Below, in pieces: positions 37,133-50,693 of a stretch of 64,000 nt of DNA; the first letter of the stretch is position 1, and each line of letters opens with the position of its first letter. The stretch comes from Strigops habroptila (taxonomy: Eukaryota > Chordata > Aves > Psittaciformes > Psittacidae). The notes under the pieces are model-generated. The model was not told the DNA's origin. It ran no database searches and saw nothing but the letters and a program-made list of their open reading frames with translations. The stretch lies in assembly GCF_004027225.2 (NCBI RefSeq), contig NC_044277.2:40730305-40794304 (forward strand). The letters run 5' to 3'. The translations under genes and the position numbers were made by a program.

Positions 37133-38878
37133 GTAAGAGCCACCGCGCTGCCCCGCGCAGGGAGCCGGGGATGCAGCCCCCCTCCGCGTCCCATCCCTGC
37201 CGCCTTCTCCAGTGGCCAAGCCCGACGGCTCCTCCGCCGGGGCGGCCCGCTGCAGGCGGGAGCGGGCGAACGGAAAGCGGGGCTAGGGATGCACTCCCTG
37301 TCTCTGAGGCGGCAGCGCGCGGGGAGGTTTAGCCTGTACAAGGTTGAACCCCGCCGAGGGCAGCGCAGTCCAGCCCCGCTCCCCGGCAGGAGTTCAGCTA
37401 TGGGGGTATCCGAGGCATGAGGGAGGAGAGTGTCACTCGGGCTTCAGCGCCTTCTGCTGGGAGGTCAGTTACGGCCACAGTAGGTCTGCACTCTGAACAA
37501 GCCTCCCAATTTCCCGAGGTTCTAACACAGCCAGCACTGAGGGAGCCTAGTTTCTCCCCAGACTCGGGACTGATCTTCTGATTTGAACAGAGAGGAAAAA
37601 TGACTAATCTGAGAGACTGATGTCTGGACATACTCCTTTACACTTCCTCTTCAGCTTGACTGGTTCCCATGTGATGCGTTTTTCTAGTTTTGCTGGGGCA
37701 GGTGCAGGAGATCTGGGCTTTGCTGGAGCACGGGGACTTGTTTCACCTTCCAGAGGATGCTCAGGCTGGGTTAGGGAGCCATCTCCAGCCCTGGCACAGG
37801 CCAGGCCTGGCCGTGACAAAGGCCAAGCACAGCTGGCTGGTGATACTCACAGACTGTGCTTGGCCAGGAGACTGGGCAGTGGGTCACCTCTGCCACAGCT
37901 AGGTTTGGTGCAGAGCCAGGCAAAACATTTCCTACTGGAAATAGAAATGGAGCCTGAGCAGGTTGTGTGGGTTAGGATGGTGCAGTTCAGAAAGCAGGAA
38001 AATACAGTGATTGTCTTTTGGCTGTAGCCCACTAACATTTTTCTTCTGTTGCCTGCTAGAGACTCTACTGGAGAGAAACCAAAATGAGGGGAACTAGGGA
38101 AGTTTGGCTTCTTAGGGATTTGTATCCTTGGAGAATGCTTTGTGGCTGATGGCTGGAAATAGATGAAGTTGAGTCGCAGCCCCCCCCAAGTGACACTAGT
38201 AGACTTGCTATTCTCTGTCCAGTGGTCTATTTTAAAGGAAATTAAACCCCATTTTGGAAAAACTAAAAGTTGGGTGATAAGTTCAGAAATTAGTAGGTGA
38301 GTAACTGGGATGACAGGCACTTGGCAGTGAGATCACTGCACGGTTTAGAGAAACTGGACTAAAAAAAGACAAATCATGCAAGAAGTAATTAATGTTCTGG
38401 CCGTGGAAGCTTCTGCTGAGTGTGATCTGCTCCGGGTACTGAGCAGTCCAACAGTAAGGGGTTGTAGTGTCCCGGTGAACTTCTAGATATTCTTGCTTTT
38501 ACAGAGCATGAAGTCTCAGGTGGTTAATGGAAAACTAGATTGCCACAGATTTCTTTGTTGCCTGGAAAAGATGCTGCTGGTTATTGACATGACCGTTCAT
38601 GAGTGATTGCTTACTGTAGTTTGAATTCTTTATGTGCTGTGGACAAACCTTCAGTGTACGCTTCTCCAGCAAAAAAACATAAGAAGTTCTTTTCAAGGCA
38701 GAATATGTGAAGCCTTACATGTGTCCTCTTTTCAAGAGAATGAAAGAGTATAAGCCTGAGAGCAACAGTTAATAGTGTCAGTTGTTTTGAGGAAAAGGTC
38801 TATAGTGGACAACATTTGAGATATTTACTCCTAACTAAATAATTGTCTTGAGCTATAAAATAGAAAGCGTAAGTATTT

Positions 38879-38974
38879 AGAGAATCATAGCATGGCTTGG
38901 GTTGGAAGGGACCTTAAAGGTCATCTAGTTCCAGCCCTCCTGCCACGGGCAGGGACGCCTCCCACTAGACCAGG
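38879..38974 (-). mobile_element. CR1 LINE 3'-terminal scrap
   Basis: About 95 bp match the reverse complement of a CR1 3' end: 'agaatcatagcatggcttgg', the conserved 'ggttggaagggacctt' block and 'ctgccacgggcagggac'. The match stops at the equivalent of the stop-codon region. It lies about 1.75 kb downstream of the first coding exon. Confidence 0.9.
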
Positions 38975-41914
38975 TGGGATATTATTTCATAATATCTGTA
39001 TAACTTTAAAGGAGAATTTTCTTGAATTCATTAGTATTAGACATAATAAGGCTTTGCTTTGTATTAATTGTTAATTTTTGTAACTATATTGTATACAAAA
39101 GGAGTGGGACTGCTGGACATCCTTAGAGAAGTTATCCAGTTGTCCCTGGAGTACGTGCAGTATCCTATGGGCAGCCACAAAAGTAGCTTTCTCTCCAGCC
39201 TAGAAAGGGCAGATTTTAAATCTTAAGATCTGCTTAAATCTTAAATCAGCTTAAATAACAGTCATGTTTTCATATTCGTTCAATTTTTATAACTATAAAC
39301 AGTAAGGATACAAATTAGAACCTGTTGTGATGGTGTGTGTTTTTTCTTTGAGGTAGAGAACTTTGACCAGGCTTTTCTTATAAGTCATCAACCCTTTTCT
39401 TATAACTTCTGTCACCAACACATTAACAGCAGCTTTTTACTTCAGCTGGTAGTACCTGACTGTCAGCCAAAGAGAATGGCTCATCTTCCCCTCAGTCAGG
39501 AAAGGTGTTGCATTCAGCTGAGTACTCAGCCAAGCATTTAAAACCAGAATTATGTTTTTGGATTGCCTGTTATTGCTGAAAATCAAATCCAAGTGTCTGA
39601 TTTAAAAGAAAATTGAGCAACTTTATTGGGGTTTTTCATTTGTTTGAAACAAAAAGCATGCAGAACAGTGCTGAATAGAGAGCAAAGCATGCAAGAAGAA
39701 TAATTTCTGTGTGTTTTCTCTTTTTACTTTTCTGAGGTGCTACTTCATATTATCTATGAGCAAATGGCAGGAGGGCTAAAATGTGCTTCCCCTCTTGTTC
39801 TTCTCTATTTCCCTCACTCTCAGGACTGGTTCCAGCTTTAGCCTAACCACATGATGAACTTATTCAACTCGCTGAGCTGCACCTCCTCACACCCCTTTCG
39901 TTTCTTTTATTTGTTTTGAGGGCTTGGTTAGCTATTTGCATAGTGAGGAGAGCTGTCCTGGAGTGCCACCGGCTGAATTTTAGAAGCAGGCCAAGGCAAG
40001 TGGCTGGAGCGCATGACCAGGGGCAAGGTTTGAGAGGGGATGGGACCTCCTCCTTTATTGTGGTGGATATCCTGCTCATTTCTGAGGCCATAATAGAAGA
40101 GCACAGCATCATAGCATGTCTTCATTGAGGCTGGAAAAAGAAAGGTGAGACAGTAACTGTCAGACTTCCTACATATACCACTCATTTACAGATACATAAA
40201 TAAGACGTAAAAGCAAGAGTGATTGATCTGTGATGCCCCATCTGGATGTGTCTTGCAGGTGACTGAAGGGCAGGTCCTGGGCTAGAGCTATGTTGACGGA
40301 GTAACAACTGTGCTCTGCTTCATGTGGGTTTATTGTGGAGCAAAGAGGCGTGACAGCACTGCTGTGTTGGGACAGTGAGCTGCTGTGTCCTGCTTGGAAA
40401 TGACTCTTTAGGTGGTTTGTTTTGGTTATTTTTACCTTAATAATCAGGGATGTGTTCCATGTTTTGTCCTTCTTGGTCATATGAAGATTGAATTGTGTAT
40501 CTTGTAGGACCCAGCAGGACACACACGTATGCACTAAAGACACTAGTTTCACCATCACTATCTGTTTTAACTTATCTCTTTTATCCCTACATGTTCAAAA
40601 GTCCTATCTCACACAGATCTGTCCCTGTTTTTCCTGGTGACCTGATTAATGAGACTGAACACTTACTCTGAAGAGTATATTCAGAAGAAATAATGTATTC
40701 CAACTAACCAAAAAGCAATCTTCATCTTTTGCTAGGATTTCTGTTAGGATGTCACTAAAAATACAAGTTGTTCCTTTGAATTATTATATCTAGTGGGATT
40801 AAATTTTCTGTCACAACATCCTTTACTTGCCTGATTTCCATGAAGTTTCTATGCTTGAGTGTGGGGTTTTTTTGCACTAAAAAGTGTCTCGTAAGGTTTT
40901 TAAGCTTAGTGATGAAAGCTCCTCAATGGGCAATCTTTTTCATAATTATCCCCCGCTTCTGGTGTGTTAACTGTGGTCAGCTTTTTTTATGAAGAACCCA
41001 AATATGTGCTTTCACAAAGAAAGGATTCAGCATCAGGTTATTTTTGAATGTCACATAGGGGGAACTAGAATAGTTTGTCATTCTTCTCAGATTTTCTTTG
41101 TTACGTTTATCCAAACCGCAGAACCGAAATAGCTTCCATATAATTAGATTTAAAGAAGTCTTAGGAAATAAAAAAGTCTGCATTAACTGTTCTCTCCTTA
41201 CATACTCCCCACAACAGTGAAGAAACGAGCTATCTAAACTTACAAGAGGTAGAGGGCTGAAATTTGTTCTTGTGGTAGGAGACCAACAAGACATTTTAAA
41301 ACATTTTGATTAGTTATTTTTCAAGCATGAAGGAATGAAGAGAAATATTCCTCTCAATTTACCACTATGTTCAAATTGGCCTCCTAAGCTTATCTACTAC
41401 AGATTTAGAAAAACATGTAAGAGAAGAGAATTTGGCCCTCAAACTATTTAAACTTTGAAGTTAAGCCAAAATTTCTTACACATCAGCAGAACAAAACTGT
41501 AAGTCGTCCCATGACATGGTGCTAATTTAACCATTATTCCTAATGAGCTAGATTTGAAAGATAGATAGGTTTGAGGTTTATTTTAGTTTATGATTGAATC
41601 AAAACCATGTAACCTTACGTAAGTCATAAGAAAAGTTTTATTCTTTTCACTCACTTAAAAAATCTCCTGCAAGTGTAGTGTTAGTTACAGCTGGAAGTCC
41701 CTAATTCTCCAAGACCTGCTGTGCCTAATACTAAACTACTTCAGTGGATGTACTTACAGATCTGGAATAAAAAAAGGAGGCTATTGAGGAGTGTAAACTT
41801 TGTCTCTAGGAAATTGAAATGTATGGCAAGGCATAACACATAGTTTTTAGCAATACTTATGTCTTTCATGTCTTATCCAATTTCCAATTATTATCACTAT
41901 TAATAAAATAACCT

Positions 41915-42009
41915 TTTGGGCTGGTTTTTGGGTTTTTGTTTTTGGGATTTTTTGGGGGCAGGGGGGGTATTTTTGTTGGTTTTTGGTTGGGTGTTTTTTT
42001 TTTTTTTCC
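41915..42009. repeat. G/T-rich low-complexity tract
   Basis: The plus strand consists almost wholly of G and T with G-runs of 3 to 7 (including ggggggg near 41965), ending in a T-run at about 41995-42007. The several G-runs make quadruplex formation possible. No gene overlaps it. Confidence 0.8.
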
Positions 42010-42477
42010 CTTCCATATATTTTGTTGATAGGAATTACTGGGCATTCAGGAGGCTCAAAAGAAGATGAGAGTTAATAAAAATGACATTCTCCAAAATCAC
42101 GTTTACCAAACCAAAAATTACCTCAGAAATTAATGAAATAGTGTATGAAATTGATTTAAAAAGAAAAATAACTGTTGCATTAAAAAATAAAAATAAATCT
42201 TGTTGGCCTATTCCTGATTCCACATCTAAAGATTCTGAATGAATTATTTTTACAGTGAAGTTGGTGGATGGATAGGCCTTTCTGGAATAGTACCAGGCAA
42301 ATACACTCTGCTTTCAGAGGCATAATGTACTCCAAATGGTTAAGGGACTTGTTTTTCTTTTGAGATGGACATGATAGGCAAATGAATTGTAGCTGCATAT
42401 TCAAGATCTAGCAATTAGAAGAAAATATATCCTCATAAATTAGAAAACCGAATGAATTGTCAGATATTATACTTCTC

Positions 42478-42536
42478 GGGAGAACACCTATGTGGTAGTC
42501 TCAATGGGAGAGAACATCTATATGGCAGTCTCCATA
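42478..42536 (+). repeat. Two-unit imperfect tandem repeat (28/31 bp)
   Basis: Unit 1 (42478-42505) and unit 2 (42506-42536) share the pattern gggaga-gaacaYctatRtggYagtctc, with a 3-bp length difference and a few substitutions. It is a local tandem duplication in non-coding DNA. Confidence 0.75.
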
Positions 42537-45500
42537 GGAGAATGTGACTGACTTTGGCACTGGAAGCAGCAAAGGTGCCACAGGACAACGTGCTGCCCAG
42601 GCCAATGGTCACTGAGGCAGGATCAGAGAGGCTGTGAGTATCTCACCACAGCATGATGCAGACATATGAACAGTCCCAGTGAATTCAGTGGAAATAGCCA
42701 TTATCTCTGCTCGTATTGGGATCAGGTGTTAATTTTGCCCCAAAACCACAAGTATGCCGGATAGATTTGACTTACTTGGTGTTTCATTTGGGTGAGGAGA
42801 AAGAATTACTTTATTTATATATTTTTATTATTGCTTTGGGGGCCTGAAGTACACCAGGACTCCTCCAATATGGAAGGAAGTATATAACAAAACAAGTTTC
42901 ACTTCAAAGTAGAACCAAGTGCAAAACTGTCTATAACTTGGGAACTATAACATGCATTTTGAATGAGTCTCGCTTGGCCCTGAGCCTGTAAGCAAAGTGA
43001 AGAGTTGGTATATTTTGGTTTTTTGGGGGTTTTTTATTTACTGTGGGCACAATTTGATTTTTTCAATCAAGAAAGAATGGCAGATGTCTATGTTTTACTG
43101 GTTTGTTATTTCAGGTGTTAATCTGTGAGGGAAAACCTCTGAGAAGTGGGAGAATAGTAGTGCACAGGTATAAGACTTTGTGATAAATTTATTGTTTCGT
43201 AGACAGGCTTTAGCCTTGAAAATACACTGCTTCTGGAGTATCATCTCCAGTACATGTCTGGAGATGATGATGGTTTTTAAACATGTATGAATACAGGAAG
43301 TAGTATTTAAAAGATTGAAATGTGTACCTATACATACACACATACATACATATATATAGTCACACACAACATACTTTAATTAATGAGTTTGAGGACAGTT
43401 TGAAGCAGAATGATGCAGTGTTTCAGACCTGCACATGATTTGAAAGTTACAAAATTGCCTTATAAATGTAAACTGTGTTTTCCAAAGTGCTTAGAACAGC
43501 ATAAAAATCATTACATGGTAGTAGTAGTCACTGCACAAAGCTATAAGCAAAACTTCATAATCAATGAGGGGCATGAGAAAGATGCACAATCTAGAAAAAA
43601 AAACCCACCAGAAAGCTGCAGAGAGAAAGGGAAGGCTGGTTCCATGTCTAAAGTATGTGTAGTGCCACTGTCCACATTGGGATCATTTTGTTCTTAACGG
43701 TCTTTCCAAATGACCTGAAAATAGTTTGTAGGAGGAGGAAAATATCCCCTTTAACACTTACCTGTTTTCTAGAGAACTAAAAATTTCAGTAGTGTTTATC
43801 CTGTACTTTTCACTAAAGTAAAAAAAACCCCAAACCCAACAATGTAAATGCGAGCAAATCTTATGTTAGTATTTTGTAAGGCCTGTTTTAAAATGTACCA
43901 AATAAGCGTACTTTAATAGCCATAGTAAGTATCTTCTTTCCAGTGAAAGCATTCAGCTGACGTACAGAAAACAAAATTTACTATAATTTGTGGCTCACAC
44001 TTGGTCTTGATGGTGAGAGAGAATATTAAAGCAGACTATTAGAAAAGAATGTGTTTTCTGAATGTATGCACCCATGAGTAGTGTTGCACTGGATGAGATA
44101 TATATTTTTAGTTGGAAAAAAATGTGTTCTCTGGGACATTTTTTGTTTGTTTGTTTTGACACTTAAGCAACTGCATATACTCCCCGCCCATGAGACCACA
44201 ACTAGAAATTGACTCCGGTGAAGAAAATATGTCAAATTGAAACTTGCAAAATTAGTAGAAATCAGGAGAAGATACATGATGGAAAGCATTTTGCTGGAAA
44301 AAGCGCAGCTGATCTCCTGTGTTAGCCTCAGTTGATGGTTAGGGTTTTCTGTTCAATTTGAGTGATCCATTTTATCACTTGTGAATTAGAGGTTACTACT
44401 TTAATGGAAGTCCTACAGGCTATTTAGTTCTGCGCATTTTTAATGTTGGTCAATTGGAAAACAGCTGCTCCAGTGAGGGAATTGATTGACTGTTGATTAC
44501 ATACTGAGGGTCCAATTCTTTAGGGCATAAACAGTATTTAACACATGAGTGATCTAAGCACTTGATTGGTTAACGGCTATTTTTTGTATTATCCTATGTC
44601 TTATTATGTCTGTTTGGCAAAGAATCATTGATGTGCAATGCTCCACTGATTTTACTAAAACAGCACATAAAAATATGTTTGTTTATAACAGGCTTTAACA
44701 TTGATGCAAAATACTGTTTGGCTTGTGGCTTACTTGTGGCTACTTTTTATCCCTGATATTTTGTTTTTAAACATACATTACATAATCAAACCCCCTCATG
44801 GTAAAGGCATAACTTGCATACTAAGAACATTTCAACTTTTTTGTTAAGTTTTGTTTTGTGTGGTTTTTTTTTTGTTTTTGTTTTTTTTTTTTTTTTTAAG
44901 TCTATTAGGTCTTTCTTCGTCAATTCAAGTAAATTGGTTAGATTGCATTTTGGTACATGTTCTCTTACTACGTGATTTGAAATCTGTGTCTTTGGCTTGA
45001 AAGAAAACATTGAAAGTTTCATCAGTAAAGCAACTATTGTCTTTTGTGTCACTGAAATTTTGATTTAGGAAAGTCGGGAAAAATATTTTCAGAACTCATC
45101 TTTTATATGCTGGACAAAGACTTACAGCCAAAACACACCAATACGAGGATTTCTTATGGTCTCCAGAGTAATCCTCTGGGTCAGAAGACGTGTAGAGCCA
45201 GCTAATCACTTTAATTTTATGCTGTGGGCCTAAAGTTTGAAGTTGGTCAGTACCAACTTAGTAAGATATTCCATAAAATTTATGCTTCCCATTATTATAT
45301 GATCAAACCTCAAGTTTGCATGTAACGCATATGGATTTCCCCCCTTTATTCAGTAACAAGCTGATTTTACAGATTGTCAGATGACAATTTTACAGAAAGT
45401 TGTCGTACAATTTTCAAACTTTCAGAAAAGGGATTCCTTCAAAATAAGTAGTTTGTGTGGATGAGACCTGCACAGGTACAGCAAATTTAACACCCAGATG

Positions 45501-46900
45501 TCTGCTCATGAGTGGGGTAACTGTACATCACATGCATGGTGTAATCACTCCATGTGTACAAATGTGATTCAGCTGCATAGGACTACAGAAGTTCCCTTAT
45601 CTAAGCTGCAGTCAGGGCTTTCAAAATCCCTTCAACCAGATCCAAACTGCATGTTTATACTGAAGTCTACTGACTCAGAACTGAGCAGCACCTGCAGAAA
45701 AGCCTTGCTTCTCCTTCTTTACTTTTGTTGGGAATAGTTATTCCTTTCCTGTCAGAGCAAGGGGCAAAACAAGGACTAAATTTGGAGATTAAATAATACT
45801 AACAAGATAACCCTTGCTTTAGGATAGATAGAAAACCTCTTGAAAATTAAGGGTAACAGTTGCTTTTCTCTGCAGTTACACTGTGCATCTCAGAGTACCA
45901 GAATATTATAACAGTGAGAGCAGTATTAAAAAACAAGTGAAACGTTAAACTGGCTCAGTCCCAGGATATGGAAAGTGTTCTCTGTTTTTTGTTTAAAGCT
46001 AGCACTTTTCTAGCTTTAAACAGAAAGTTTAAAGCTGGCCTACTGAAAGGTATGGTTTGTAGGTATTTTACACCTGCTCAAGATCCTAAAAGATAAGACC
46101 TGCGATATTAGTATGTCTAAATACCTCACTAGGTTTGAGGCATTCATATGTAACACTGAAATAAAATAGTTTGATCCCAGTTATCATTTGTAAGATATCT
46201 CATTATGTGATAGGGTAAAATGACCTTAGCCTGAGTATGAACATGGCATATGTTCACTAGGAACACCTCTAAGACAGCAATTTAGAATAAAGTACTTATA
46301 ATGAAGAAACCATGGATTATTAATCTATTATGATACTGCTGAATCTGTTCTAATTTGGAGGGAAATAGAAACGTTTCTAAAATAAGCACAGGAAATGTGA
46401 TATACAGTTAGCCATTACCATTTGCACAGCAATCAACCTGGAGCCTATTCATATTTCAAAAGGAGCAGGGTCTAATTAAGCTCTGGCAAACTCAGTTCTA
46501 TTTCCTTTCACTCTGATAGAGTTTGCCTCTGTCAGTACTGAGTTTGGTTTGTATGCAGTTAAGCACATGTCATCAGCTTTCATTCAGATGATTCAACTAG
46601 TTCATGCTTTTGATATATTGCAGCTGTTCTTGTGTTTAATTTATGCAAATATTCTAGAATCTACATTTATTAGCAGCCATGATAGCTAAAACAGAATACT
46701 TGCATAGAGTGCTGCAGAATTGCAAGAAGTGAATTTCCTCTTAATATTTATCAATGTGGAGTCTCTCTGTCTCATTTGAAGAATGGTTTTGCCTTCAGTC
46801 AAGAGCTCTCCAATAACTTTCCAGGCATAATTTGGAGTCTCTGGATTCAGATGAAATATCTGCTTTCATAGTTCAGTGATTTCACATAGCTGATTGATAG

Positions 46901-46925
46901 ATGAATGAATGAATGAATGAATGAA
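46901..46925 (+). repeat. (ATGA)n tetranucleotide microsatellite
   Basis: Six consecutive ATGA units are preceded by related GATAG-type sequence. It is a simple repeat, likely polymorphic. Confidence 0.9.
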
Positions 46926-49900
46926 AATTGTTATGTTACAGAAAAAAAAAATAATAGGAAAAAATAGCTTCAGTAAATTAGTGCTTTGAATAACTTGACC
47001 ATATATGTCTCATTATCTTCAGTGAATTATTCTTTTATAGTTTAATGAACAATTAGTATTGTAATACCTCTTTCCTCCTGGAAACAGTGAAGTTCATATT
47101 CACAGCTTAGTATTCAAAATAGCGAGGGTTTCATAATGCCATACATTTTGCCATTTGAATTGCTTGATGGATAATCTAACCTGTTTATTAGAGTCTTTTA
47201 GAAAAAAAAAAAAGAACTTTTTTGCATAAACTTATACATCAGGCCTGTAACTGTTTTGAGATTTTTTTTCTTTTATTTTTCAAAATAGATACTTATTTCA
47301 GTTGTTCCATGTTCACATCTCTGACAGGAGAAAAGAAGAAAAAAGGGGCTTTTGAATTGTGCACATAGTGCTGATCTGTATGTGTGTGGTGCTGTTCAAG
47401 AGGCTCACAATGCTAAATTCTTTTTTACATTTCTTTTTCAAATGTAAAACTTGTCAGAATCTGTTAATCTAGGTTTATAACCATCCCAGTTCTGCTTTCT
47501 AGAGCAATCAGCAATATTAATAGCAGAAAAGTAATCATATATATTACGTTTGGCTTATTTCCTGATCCCACAGCATTTTCTGATGGAAACAGGGATTTAC
47601 AGAGAGGGGAAAAAAGGAAATCCATGCTTCTTGATGTTCTTTTGGCAAACAAATATAAAGGTCTCCACAGGCAAGGATTAACTAATACAAATATGCTTTC
47701 TGAGCAGCTATTGAAGAATTACTAATAAACATCATTATAGCTGAGTTCAAGCGATCCAACCTTGTAAATATATCCTTGTTATAATTTCATTAATGTTGGC
47801 TGAAGCCCTAGGAGAAGTCAGTGTTTCAACCTCTTTGTTCAAGTCTTAATGAATTATTGGAAAGTGGCCGATTAGAAAGCATTGAATCAGAAGGGGCCAC
47901 TGCATTCTGAATGTTACTCTCTTTGATGTTGTTTACCTCCCAAGTTGACTTGGCCAAAAATCTTGATATGCGAAGCTGTGAGCCCGTTTTGCTGGGCCAT
48001 TATATCGCAGAGCATGTATGGAAGTCAAATATGATAGATAGTTATTCAGTGAACGTTGGAAGTGTTCACTAAAGCTCATACCTTAGAATAGGATTCTGAC
48101 CAGAAGTGGAGCACAACTGTATTGTAGCTGAAGGGGATACAACAAAAGAAGTGGGATGGCCAAGCAGAAGCTTAGTTTTTCTTGAGACTAAACACGCTTT
48201 CTATACTTAACTCCCCTACTTTTCTCTATTTGGTGAATCTGCTTGCTTCCTGCCTCCAGTTGCTTCTAAACTGAATGCCTCTTCAGCTGTCCAGGGCAGG
48301 GTCTACACTATAATGTGAAAATATGTTTGTGATACTCAGGCCACTTCATGCTGCTGGGTAAGAGCTGGGACCTATGCTATGTGTCAGCATATACTTGAGC
48401 TTTCTCTTCTGAAGAGCTACATATTTTAAGTAATGATACATGGGCACAGGCATAAGGGATTAGAATGTGAGTGCCTCTTATCTTGAGGCTGGAGTCAGAT
48501 TCTTGACTTATTCCTCGATAATGTAAAGATACTCAAAGAGGTGGATGAAGTTTGAATAATCGATCTTGTCTTTGGAGTGGCTTAGCATTGTTCCATGGCT
48601 TCCCACAGCATACTTAATGGGGCATTACCTCTATGAGGATCCTCATTTCCCAACGGATCAGTTCAACACTGGTTTGTTGCCTAAAATAAACTCAAATAAG
48701 AGCAGCAATAAACTACATCCTGTTTTTTTAATCTCCATTACACTAGTCTTATTTAAATATCTTTTCACTAAGTACATCACCTAAAATGATGTAAAAGGAG
48801 CAGCCATTAACCACAAGGTTCCCCACTCAGTCAACAAACACTCTAATCAAACTGTGTGGGTTTTTTTTTAGTTAAACCTGTCTTCAGAGTACCTCTTGAT
48901 GCAGCATGAAATACTGCAGAAGGAGCATCAGAGCAGAGTATGTTTTCACATTAGTTATAATAGCCTCTGGATTATTGAAAATTAACCAGATAGCTCTAAT
49001 TTGAAGAGGCAAGTATGCAGCCTAAGAATATTTGAAAAACAGTAATAAGGCCTATAGCCGTGCCTCTTAATCTTTCACATAAGAAGATGGTGGAGGTTCA
49101 GAGGGTGCAAAGGAGGAGGAAATAACATGAAAACTGGTTTTGCCAGACAGGTAAAGGCTTATTAATGCTGGCAGAACCTCCAGCTGGGAAAATCCATGGT
49201 TGTTATAGCCTTTGTGCCACCAGTATAGAAAAAAGGAGTTGGCTCAGAGAAGAGAATCTGGCTCAAAGAACTTAAAATAAATATCAGATGTCAGAGCTGT
49301 GACTTAATTGTTTAGCTAAGTAGATCATGTGAATTACACACAGATTGAGGACCTGTTTTTGCTTCTATTGAAATCAAGGAGAACAGAACCAGGGCATACT
49401 CCCCTTTCAGTGGCTTTCAGTCCTCAAAACTGTGTTATTTGAGAGTACATCACCTAGAATCATTTCTGTACCAGCCGTTAATCCAGAGAGCTGCTAATAT
49501 ACGACTGCTTTGTGTTTTTTTACTGTAAGCATAAGCTAAAACTCTAACAAGAATGCACTTCCTTAGTGGCTGTTGGATTTTATTTTGAAATTTGACATTC
49601 AGAGAGTGGCTTCTGTGACTCTAACCATGGAAATGGAACTGCAGGTTCAGATATTGGTTTCTGACAGTAGCCAATTTTAGAGGCATATATCGAGACATAC
49701 ATATGTTTTCCTCCTTTTAATGAAGTCTCAGATTACAGCTCTGACAGTCTCAGAATTAGACCTATGCCCCAACTCAAAGACATTAGCTTATAAATATCCT
49801 CTTGAAAAACTAGTTTTGAAAGCCTTATCTCTTTATAGTGATTTCCTTAATGAAATTATGAGGGAATTTTATTACCTTTATGAATAAAAGTAAATAAAAC

Positions 49901-50668
49901 ATTTTTTTCTCTTACTACTATGCTATTGCATGTTTCCTTTAGCATTTTAAAAATCTCTATAAAATGCCCTCCATCTGCCCCCATTTAATCATGAAGGCTT
50001 TGCAGGAGTGAGGAGACTATCAGAAGAAAGACTGGAAACTTGAAAGGGTTGTTTAGTTACAACCAAAATTAAATTATTTGGAGCTGACTGACAATCTTAC
50101 ATTCAGGAAGAAAGATTCTGGGTGAAGGCTTCACATGTGCAATTGGAAGTACATTTTCATTACCTGGCTAAGAGCCTTCACATAGTTCTACTGACAGGGT
50201 GAAATACTGGTAGACAGGTGACAGAAAGAAAAATCTTTGGAAAGATCTACAGCCAATTTACAGACTGACATGTATTTCTACAAATCTGGCTGGATGATGA
50301 ATGACTGTTGGTACAGCATGTAACTGATGACATTATAAATGAATGAAGCATAGAGAAATTACTTATCATATTTCTGGACATACTCGGAAGATACTGTGGG
50401 GAATATTCTAATTTAGATAGGGCAGTTTTCAGGTGCTGGTTTCTGTATTCAGAGGGTGGCAATCATCTCTGTCCCCTGGCCAGCCAGGGTTCAGCATCTC
50501 CAAGCTCATGATGATAATACCATTACTCTAGTCTTTTAACCAGCAACAAGTGTGATTTCTTTTTCCGAGAAATAAAAGTACAATGCCTGATCACTTTGTG
50601 AGTAATTGCTTTCCCTTCACAAATGGTGAGTTAAGCAAAGAAAAATCAAAGATTGAGGTGGAGACGAG

Positions 50669-50693
50669 GAGTATAATATTATATATTATACTC
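50669..50693. repeat. Perfect AT-rich inverted repeat (11-bp arms)
   Basis: GAGTATAATAT and ATATTATACTC are exact reverse complements separated by TAT. The sequence could extrude as a cruciform or fold in RNA. It lies in non-coding DNA with no adjacent gene, and its composition makes chance origin plausible. Confidence 0.75.

Larger units (their letters stand above)
35760..37420. other. CpG island
   Basis: GC content and CpG density rise sharply between about 35760 and 37420, compared with AT-rich, CpG-poor sequence on both sides. The island covers the TATA box, the 5'UTR exon, intron 1 and the first coding exon, as expected at a regulated vertebrate promoter. Because stop codons are rare in such composition, several long overlapping open frames appear on both strands here. 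They are not separate genes. Confidence 0.92.

Noticed and set aside
36358..37332. 324-codon plus-strand frame containing the first coding exon
   Set aside because: It runs through an acceptor (36788) and a donor (37133) and starts with intron-like sequence. The signal-peptide ATG at 36799 is the first ATG of the inferred spliced mRNA.
36533..37341. Long minus-strand open frames (186 to 264 codons) across the CpG island
   Set aside because: They overlap each other in several frames, are Arg/Gly/Pro/Ala-rich because of GC composition, and lack splice or domain support. The plus-strand exon structure explains the region better.
38061..38096. Acceptor-like site ending at 38060 as the next exon
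   Set aside because: In phase it encodes about 12 residues and then a stop, with no distinguishing feature. Such sites are frequent by chance.
37847..38320. 157-codon minus-strand frame near the CpG island
   Set aside because: No promoter or domain was seen and plus-strand frames overlap it. It most likely reflects chance in moderately GC-rich intron sequence.
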